Assembly (NCBI RefSeq): GCF_019972155.1
Contig: NZ_BOVL01000026.1
Span: forward strand, 198,634 to 262,633
Source of the DNA: Bradyrhizobium sp. RD5-C2
GTDB lineage: Bacteria; Pseudomonadota; Alphaproteobacteria; Rhizobiales; Xanthobacteraceae
Direction: 5' to 3'
Length of the DNA stretch: 64,000 nucleotides
The notes under the pieces were generated by a model. It worked only from the letters and a program-made list of their open reading frames with translations. It did not search any database and was not told the DNA's origin. The translations under genes were made by a program, and so were the position numbers. Each line of letters starts with the position of its first letter. Position 1 is the stretch's first letter. Shown piece after piece: positions 59,016 through 64,000 of the stretch.

Positions 59016-59943
59016 GCAGGCGCATTCAGGATTGTTGGACAAGGCAGTGCTTATCGCAGGGCCGACCGCCAGCGGCAAGTCGGCGCTGGCGCTCGAGCTA
59101 GCGCAACGGACCGGCGGGGTCGTGATCAACACCGATTCCATGCAGGTCTATCGCGATCTCCGGATCATCACCGCGCGGCCGACCGCTGCCGAGGAGGCAC
59201 AGGTTCCGCACCGGCTCTATGGCCATGTCGACGCCGGCGTGAATTTCTCCGCGGGGGCCTGGGTGACCGACGCGGCAAAAGTGCTCGACGAGGCCCGGGC
59301 GGACCAACGCCTGCCGATCTTCATCGGCGGCTCGGGCTTGTATTTCAAGGCACTGACGCGCGGGCTGTCAGCGGTGCCACCGATCCCGGCCGATGTGCGC
59401 GACAGTGTGCGCGCGCGGCTGGAGCAGCACGGCGTCGAGGCGCTGCATGCCGAGCTTGCGGCGCGCGATCCGGTGTCGGCCGAACGGCTGAAGCCGCGCG
59501 ACCGCACCCGCATCGCGCGGGCGCTCGAAGTCATCGAGACCACCGGCCGCCCGCTGCCGGACTGGCATCGCGATGGCCTGCCGCCGCTGCTGCCGCCGGG
59601 CCAATTCCACGCGTTGTTTCTGGCACCGGAGCGCGAGCGGCTCTATGCGCGGATCGACACCCGGTTCGGCGCGATGCTCGATGCCGGCGCGCTCGACGAG
59701 GTCGCGGTGCTGGCGGCGCGCGGGCTCGATCCGCTGCTGCCGGCCATGAAGGCTCATGGCGTCCCGGCGCTGATCCGGCACCTCAAGGGAGAGATCAGCC
59801 GTGAGGAGGCCGCCGAGATCGGCCGGGCCGACACCCGCCACTACGCCAAGCGCCAGTTCACCTGGTTTCGTCACCAGCTCCCGGAATTCGAGTGGGTGGT
59901 GCCTGAGGCGGCGAGGGAGTGGCTGAAGGTGCAAATCCCGTAG
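59014..59943 (+). CDS. miaA: tRNA dimethylallyltransferase
   Basis: A 309-residue enzyme that adds a dimethylallyl group to A37 of tRNAs reading UNN codons. P-loop LIAGPTASGKSALALELAQ (about 13-31), DSMQVYRDLRIITARPT in outline (metal/tRNA binding), and the C-terminal DTRHYAKRQFTWFR are all intact. The start at 59014 has CGAGGG just upstream, although the spacing is short; an in-frame TTG at 59032 and GTG at 59047 are alternatives. Its ATG overlaps the serB ATG on the other strand. Confidence 0.94.
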   Translation: MQAHSGLLDKAVLIAGPTASGKSALALELAQRTGGVVINTDSMQVYRDLRIITARPTAAEEAQVPHRLYGHVDAGVNFSAGAWVTDAAKVLDEARADQRLPIFIGGSGLYFKALTRGLSAVPPIPADVRDSVRARLEQHGVEALHAELAARDPVSAERLKPRDRTRIARALEVIETTGRPLPDWHRDGLPPLLPPGQFHALFLAPERERLYARIDTRFGAMLDAGALDEVAVLAARGLDPLLPAMKAHGVPALIRHLKGEISREEAAEIGRADTRHYAKRQFTWFRHQLPEFEWVVPEAAREWLKVQIP

Positions 59944-60095
59944 CCCCGTTGGCTCCGATCCGGGTTACGGGCTCTCTCTCGGACTGCGGCGCCGCCGCGC
60001 GCCCGTCTGCCATGCGCGTTGCGCCGCGCAAAAACACTCGCCGAACGGCTGGAACCCCGTTACACTTCAAAAATCGCGAAACTGCTTGCCTTGCC

Positions 60096-60123
60096 TTGAC
60101 ATTCGGGCTTTGGCCGCTATGTT
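60096..60123 (+). promoter_or_regulatory. likely promoter of the ilvB operon
   Basis: TTGACA (60096-60101), 16 bases, TATGTT (60118-60123). Transcription would begin near 60130, just before the leader peptide. This lies in the 395-base gap 59944-60338, which also holds the leader and attenuator; 59944-60095 shows no gene. Confidence 0.6.
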
Positions 60124-60154
60124 CGCGCAACCTTTGGGAAGACTGGGTCACCTC

Positions 60155-60220
60155 GTGCGCAACATTATTACCAAACTGCTTATCGCCGTCGTACCCAGGC
60201 ACACCGCCGGGGATGGCTAG
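60155..60220 (+). CDS. branched-chain amino acid leader peptide
   Basis: A 21-residue frame with a GTG start: MRNIITKLLIAVVPRHTAG and a short end, then TAG. It is crowded with the regulatory codons Ile-Ile, Leu-Leu-Ile and Val-Val, as in leader peptides of ilv operons. An in-frame ATG at 60119 exists but would lie upstream of the expected transcript start. A terminator hairpin lies 28 bases after the stop codon. Slow translation at scarce Ile, Leu or Val would relieve termination; this is inferred from the layout. Confidence 0.82.
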   Translation: MRNIITKLLIAVVPRHTAGDG

Positions 60221-60265
60221 CGGCCATCCAAATTCGGGCGGTGTGCATGGGGCCTCTGGGGCCCC
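60199..60265 (+). terminator. ilvB attenuator: pairing regions and terminator
   Basis: GCACACCGCC (60199-60208) pairs exactly with GGCGGTGTGC (60238-60247), enclosing an inner hairpin GGATGGC/GCCATCC (60211-60229). Then the terminator GGGGCC-N5-GGCCCC (60249-60265) is followed by TTTTT. The first stem starts within the leader coding region, so ribosome position can decide between structures. Confidence 0.82.
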
Positions 60266-60338
60266 TTTTTATTGCCCGAAACAGAACTGACGAGAACTGA
60301 CAAAAGCCGCGCAAAAACAAGCGCATCCGGAGCGAACC

Positions 60339-62114
60339 ATGACCGACAAGAGCCACGATCCCAATCAGATGACCGGCGCCGCGATGATCGTGCGCGCGCT
60401 CATCGATCACGGCGTGCAGCATGTCTTCGGCTATCCCGGCGGCGCGGTGCTTCCGATCTACGACGAGATTTTCCAGCAAAGCGAAGTCGAGCACATCCTG
60501 GTCCGCCACGAGCAGGGCGCCGGCCATGCTGCCGAAGGCTATGCCCGCTCGACCGGCAAGCCCGGCGTGGTGCTGGTGACGTCAGGGCCCGGCGCCACCA
60601 ACATGGTGACGCCGCTGACCGACGCGCTGATGGACTCGATCCCGTTGGTCTGCATCACCGGCCAGGTGCCGACCCACCTGATCGGCAATGACGCCTTCCA
60701 GGAATGCGATACGGTCGGCATCACGCGGCCCGCCACCAAGCACAACTGGCTGGTGCGCGACGTCAACGACCTCGCAAGGGTGCTGCACGAGGCTTTCTAC
60801 GTCGCCACCACCGGCCGCCCCGGTCCGGTGCTGGTCGACGTGCCGAAGGACGTGCAGTTCGCGACCGGCACCTATCATCCGCCGCGCAAGTCGGACGTTC
60901 ACATCTCCTACACGCCGCGCCTGAAGGGCGATGCGACCCAGATCCGCAAGGCGGTGGCGCTGCTCGCCAATGCCAAACGTCCCGTGATCTATTCCGGCGG
61001 CGGCGTGATCAATTCCGGTCCCGAGGCCTCGCAACTGCTGCGTCAGCTGGTGGAGGCGACCGGCTTCCCGATCACTTCGACCCTGATGGGGCTCGGCGCC
61101 TATCCGGCGTCGGGGCCGAACTGGCTCGGCATGCTGGGTATGCACGGCACCTACGAAGCCAACATGACGATGCATGATTGCGACGTCATGTTGTGCGTCG
61201 GCGCGCGCTTCGACGACCGCATCACCGGCCGCGTCGATGCTTTCTCGCCGGGCTCGAAGAAGATCCACATCGATATCGACCCGTCCTCGATCAACAAGAA
61301 CATCCGCGTCGACGTGCCGATCATCGGCGACGCCGGCAACGTGATCGGCGACCTGCTGCAGGTGTTCAAGGCGGAGGCCAGGAAGCCCGACATCAAGGCG
61401 TGGTGGCAGCAGATCGCGCAATGGCGCGCGCGCAACTCGCTGTCTTACCGCAAGAACAACGATATCATCCTGCCGCAATACGCGATCCAGCGGCTGTTCG
61501 AGCTGACCCGCGGCAAGGACACCTACATCACGACCGAAGTCGGTCAGCACCAGATGTGGGCCGCGCAGTTCTTCGGCTTCGAGGAGCCGCACCGCTGGAT
61601 GACCTCCGGCGGTCTCGGCACCATGGGCTACGGCCTGCCGGCCGCGGTTGGCGTACAGGTGGCGCATCCGGACAGCCTGGTGATCGACATCGCCGGCGAC
61701 GCCTCGGTGCAGATGACGATCCAGGAGATGTCGACGGCGGTCCAGTTCGAGCTGCCGATCAAGATCTTCATCCTCAACAACCAGTACATGGGCATGGTGC
61801 GGCAGTGGCAGCAGCTGCTGCACGGCAACCGCCTGTCGCATTCGTACTCCGAGGCGCTGCCGGACTTCGTCAAGCTCGCCGAAGCCTATGGCTGCGTCGG
61901 CCTGCGGGCGACCAAGCCGTCCGATCTCGACGGCGCGATCAAGGAGATGATCTCGATCAAGCGCCCGGTGCTGTTCGACTGCCGCGTCGCCGCGCTCGAG
62001 AACTGCTTCCCGATGATCCCGTCGGGCAAGGCGCACAACGAGATGCTGCTGCCGGAAGAAGCGACCGACGAGGCCACCGCGAAGGCCTTCGCCGGCGGCA
62101 AGGCGCTGGTGTGA
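60339..62114 (+). CDS. ilvB: acetolactate synthase large (catalytic) subunit
   Basis: A 591-residue thiamine-diphosphate enzyme, first common step of valine, leucine and isoleucine synthesis. N-terminal PYR domain with the catalytic Glu in ILVRHEQGAGHAAEGYARS and HVFGYPGGAVLPIYDE; a FAD-binding middle domain; and the PP domain with the ThDP/Mg motif DIAGDASVQMTIQEM to LNNQYMGMVRQWQQ. Length is typical (E. coli IlvI 574). It is followed by a threonine dehydratase gene and ilvN, and preceded by a leader/attenuator rich in Ile, Leu and Val codons. Confidence 0.96.
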   Translation: MTDKSHDPNQMTGAAMIVRALIDHGVQHVFGYPGGAVLPIYDEIFQQSEVEHILVRHEQGAGHAAEGYARSTGKPGVVLVTSGPGATNMVTPLTDALMDSIPLVCITGQVPTHLIGNDAFQECDTVGITRPATKHNWLVRDVNDLARVLHEAFYVATTGRPGPVLVDVPKDVQFATGTYHPPRKSDVHISYTPRLKGDATQIRKAVALLANAKRPVIYSGGGVINSGPEASQLLRQLVEATGFPITSTLMGLGAYPASGPNWLGMLGMHGTYEANMTMHDCDVMLCVGARFDDRITGRVDAFSPGSKKIHIDIDPSSINKNIRVDVPIIGDAGNVIGDLLQVFKAEARKPDIKAWWQQIAQWRARNSLSYRKNNDIILPQYAIQRLFELTRGKDTYITTEVGQHQMWAAQFFGFEEPHRWMTSGGLGTMGYGLPAAVGVQVAHPDSLVIDIAGDASVQMTIQEMSTAVQFELPIKIFILNNQYMGMVRQWQQLLHGNRLSHSYSEALPDFVKLAEAYGCVGLRATKPSDLDGAIKEMISIKRPVLFDCRVAALENCFPMIPSGKAHNEMLLPEEATDEATAKAFAGGKALV

Positions 62115-62128
62115 GGTGAGGGTGGATC

Positions 62129-63115
62129 ATGTTTGATCTCAGCGAGCTCGAGCGCGCCCACAGGATCGTCGGCACCGCGGTGCCGGCGACGCCGGCGTAT
62201 GCCTGGCCGCTGCTGGCCGAGCGGCTCGGCACCGAGGTCGTGGTCAAGCATGAGAACCACACGCCGATCGGCGCCTTCAAGGTGCGCGGCGGCCTGGTCT
62301 ATCTCGAGCGGCTGAAGCGCGAGCGGCCCGATCTGCCCGGCATCATCTCGGCGACGCGCGGCAATCACGGCCAGAGCCTGGCGTTTGCCGCGAGCCGCCA
62401 CGGCGTGCCGGCCGTGATCTACGTGCCGCGCGGCAACTCGGTCGAGAAGAACCGCGCCATGCACGCATTCGGCGCCGAGCTCGTCGAGCACGGCGAGGAC
62501 TTTCAGGCCGCGCGGGAAGAGGCCGAACGCCGCGCCCAGTTCGCAGGCCTGCACATGGTGCCGTCGTTCCACCCGGACCTGGTGCTGGGTGTTGCGACCT
62601 ATGCGCTGGAACTGTTTCGATCGGCGCCCGATCTCGACATTCTCTATGTGCCGATCGGGCAGGGCTCCGGCATCTCCGGCTGCATCATGGCGCGCGACCT
62701 GCTCGGCCTCAAGACCGAGATCGTTGGCGTGCAGTCGACCGAGGCGCCGTCCTACGCGCTGTCGTTCGCGGCCGGCAAGATCGTGACCACCGAGACCAGC
62801 AACACGCTTGCCGACGGCATGGCGACGCGGATTCCGGATGCGGATGCATTCGCTTTGATCCGCAAGGGCGCCTCGCGCATCGTGCAGGTCACCGACGACG
62901 AGGTCGGGCAGGCGATCCGTGCCTACTGGACCGACACCCACAATCTCGCCGAGGGCGCAGGTGCTGCGGCGCTCGCGGCCGCGCTGCAGGAAAAGAGCAA
63001 GCTCGCCGGCAAGCGGGTCGGCCTGATCCTGAGCGGCGGCAATATCGATTTCGATCTGTTCCGGACCTGGATCGGGACAGATGCTGCGCCGGCTGCCCAG
63101 CGGGCGGTGGCGTGA
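62129..63115 (+). CDS. threonine dehydratase-like PLP enzyme
   Basis: A 328-residue fold-type II PLP enzyme. The Schiff-base Lys51 is in TPIGAFKVRGGLVYL; SATRGNHGQSLAFAA holds the carboxylate-binding loop; GQGSGISGCIMARDL is the phosphate loop and LILSGGNIDFDLF the base-pairing Ser/Gly strand. It lacks the C-terminal ACT-like domain of biosynthetic IlvA (about 510 residues), so feedback by isoleucine on this subunit is unlikely. Placed between ilvB and ilvN, it would supply 2-oxobutyrate for isoleucine. A related activity (serine or hydroxyectoine-type dehydratase) cannot be excluded. Confidence 0.85.
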   Translation: MFDLSELERAHRIVGTAVPATPAYAWPLLAERLGTEVVVKHENHTPIGAFKVRGGLVYLERLKRERPDLPGIISATRGNHGQSLAFAASRHGVPAVIYVPRGNSVEKNRAMHAFGAELVEHGEDFQAAREEAERRAQFAGLHMVPSFHPDLVLGVATYALELFRSAPDLDILYVPIGQGSGISGCIMARDLLGLKTEIVGVQSTEAPSYALSFAAGKIVTTETSNTLADGMATRIPDADAFALIRKGASRIVQVTDDEVGQAIRAYWTDTHNLAEGAGAAALAAALQEKSKLAGKRVGLILSGGNIDFDLFRTWIGTDAAPAAQRAVA

Positions 63116-63137
63116 AAAGAATGCAAGGGGACGACCA

Positions 63138-63680
63138 ATGAACCAGCCCGCATCCGCCTACTTCCTCGAAGAGCGTCACGATCCGAACGAGACGCACACG
63201 CTGTCCGTCCTCGTGCAGAACGAGCCCGGCGTACTCGCGCGCGTGATCGGGCTGTTCTCCGGCCGCGGCTACAACATTGAGAGCCTCACGGTTTCGGAAA
63301 CCGAAAGCCAGAAGCACCTCTCGCGGATCACCATCGTCACCACGGGCACGCCGATGGTGATCCAGCAGATCAAGCATCAGCTCGACCGCATGATCCCGGT
63401 CTACCGCGTCGTCGACATGACGCTGACCGGCAGCTCGATCGAGCGCGAGCTCGCGATGGTCAAGGTGAGGGGCGGCGGCGATCACCGCGTCGAGGCGCTG
63501 CGGCTGGCGGATGCGTTCCGCGCCCGGGTGATCGACGCCACGACCGAGAGCTTCGTTTTCGAGATCACGGGCAACTCGTCCAAGATCAGTCAGTTCATCG
63601 ACCTGATGCGCCCGCTGGGCTTGGTCGAGGTGTCACGAACCGGGGTGGCCGCGATCACGCGTGGGCCGGAAGGGATGTGA
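63138..63680 (+). CDS. ilvN: acetolactate synthase small (regulatory) subunit
   Basis: A 180-residue protein. The ACT domain (about 18-95: HTLSVLVQNEPGVLARVIGLFSGRGYNIESLTV in outline) binds valine for feedback inhibition; the C-terminal AHAS small-subunit domain (~95-175) includes RGGGDHRVEALRLADAFRARVIDA. It activates IlvB and makes it sensitive to valine. The start at 63138 has CAAGGGG upstream, in the 22-base gap after the dehydratase gene; the alternative start 19 codons earlier lies inside that gene. The identity is secure. Confidence 0.95.
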   Translation: MNQPASAYFLEERHDPNETHTLSVLVQNEPGVLARVIGLFSGRGYNIESLTVSETESQKHLSRITIVTTGTPMVIQQIKHQLDRMIPVYRVVDMTLTGSSIERELAMVKVRGGGDHRVEALRLADAFRARVIDATTESFVFEITGNSSKISQFIDLMRPLGLVEVSRTGVAAITRGPEGM

Positions 63681-63683
63681 ATC

Positions 63684-64000
63684 ATGTTGGCGCGCGACTG
63701 GTACTACACGCAACGGCGGCAGGTCGGTCTCGATACCGCGGTTGCCTCGATCTATGACGTCAGCGAGGACAGCGATGTCCGTGCCCGACAGGCGCTGACC
63801 ATGCTCGGCGTCAAGCCGGGCTGGCGGATCGCCGATATCGGCTGCGGCAACGGCGTGCTGGCGACCGAGGCGGCGCTGATGGGCGCCGAGGTCGACGCCA
63901 TCGACATCTCGCCGGCGATGATCGGGCTTGCCGAAATTTATGCGCGCGACCGCAAGGCGAAGATCCGGACCCAGCCGGCCGGGCTGTTGTCCTTTGCCTA
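63684..64000 (+). CDS. SAM-dependent methyltransferase, 3' end outside window
   Basis: The first 105 residues of a class I methyltransferase are present; the gene runs off the window. Motif I is IADIGCGNGVLATEAALMG (about 50-68), followed by the acidic motif II EVDAIDISPAMIGLA. The N-terminus MLARDWYYTQRRQVGLDT is typical of UbiE/Methyltransf_25-like proteins. It begins three bases after the ilvN stop, so it may be in the ilv transcript. The substrate is not known. Confidence 0.85.
   Translation, partial: MLARDWYYTQRRQVGLDTAVASIYDVSEDSDVRARQALTMLGVKPGWRIADIGCGNGVLATEAALMGAEVDAIDISPAMIGLAEIYARDRKAKIRTQPAGLLSFA

Overview
The window looks like chromosomal DNA of a Bradyrhizobium or a close relative in the Nitrobacteraceae (Alphaproteobacteria). 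Reasons: uniformly high GC; a split, permuted tmRNA gene whose tag reads ANDNFAPVAQAA; several families of small palindromic dispersed repeats that I associate with this group; and the conserved neighbourhood hflK-hflC-DUF2065-degP / serB / miaA / ilvB-ilvN. Most genes are ordinary chromosomal genes. No phage, insertion sequence, CRISPR array or tRNA was seen.

Layout. 1-11.7 kb holds an L,D-transpeptidase (cut by the window edge), a YadGH-type ABC exporter, envelope proteins, a UvrD/PcrA helicase carrying an in-frame palindromic repeat, a thioesterase, an FAD-linked dehydrogenase and a SulP transporter. 11.8-19.6 kb, all on the minus strand, is the most interesting block. It has two tandem six-cysteine exported precursor peptides of bufferin type, the DUF692 (MNIO) enzyme BufB and the DUF2063 partner BufC. 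Close behind are a creatininase-family protein with altered metal motifs and an HExxH peptidase. Upstream lie a DUF255 thioredoxin-fold protein, a DoxX protein and CcdA. Both precursor genes, and probably doxX, share a promoter-like motif (GTAACC-N16-CGTA) that suggests one ECF sigma factor.

19.8-31.8 kb: a Cache-linked adenylate cyclase; then a FadR-type regulator with a perfect 25-bp operator, facing a TRAP transporter, a 2-hydroxyacid dehydrogenase and a five-domain Liv-type ABC importer. 31.8-36 kb: an unusual three-gene set (class III cyclase with a TolB-like/TPR output region, vanadium haloperoxidase/PAP2-like protein, bacterial eqolisin) next to a decayed duplicate of the neighbouring MFS gene. 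36.2-43.5 kb: MFS transporter, TetR with a perfect 30-bp operator, cytochrome P450, and a 1240-residue AsmA protein.

43.6-51.8 kb: VOC protein, ribbon-helix-helix/DUF4169 pair, fumC, sspB beside ssrA (adaptor and tag gene of one proteolysis pathway), a two-gene chromate transporter and a tripartite tricarboxylate transporter. 52-64 kb: thyA-GNAT-folA, the HflKC/DUF2065/DegP membrane quality-control cluster, serB and miaA with overlapping divergent start codons, and an ilvB-threonine dehydratase-ilvN operon behind a leader peptide and attenuator. The last gene, a methyltransferase, runs off the window.
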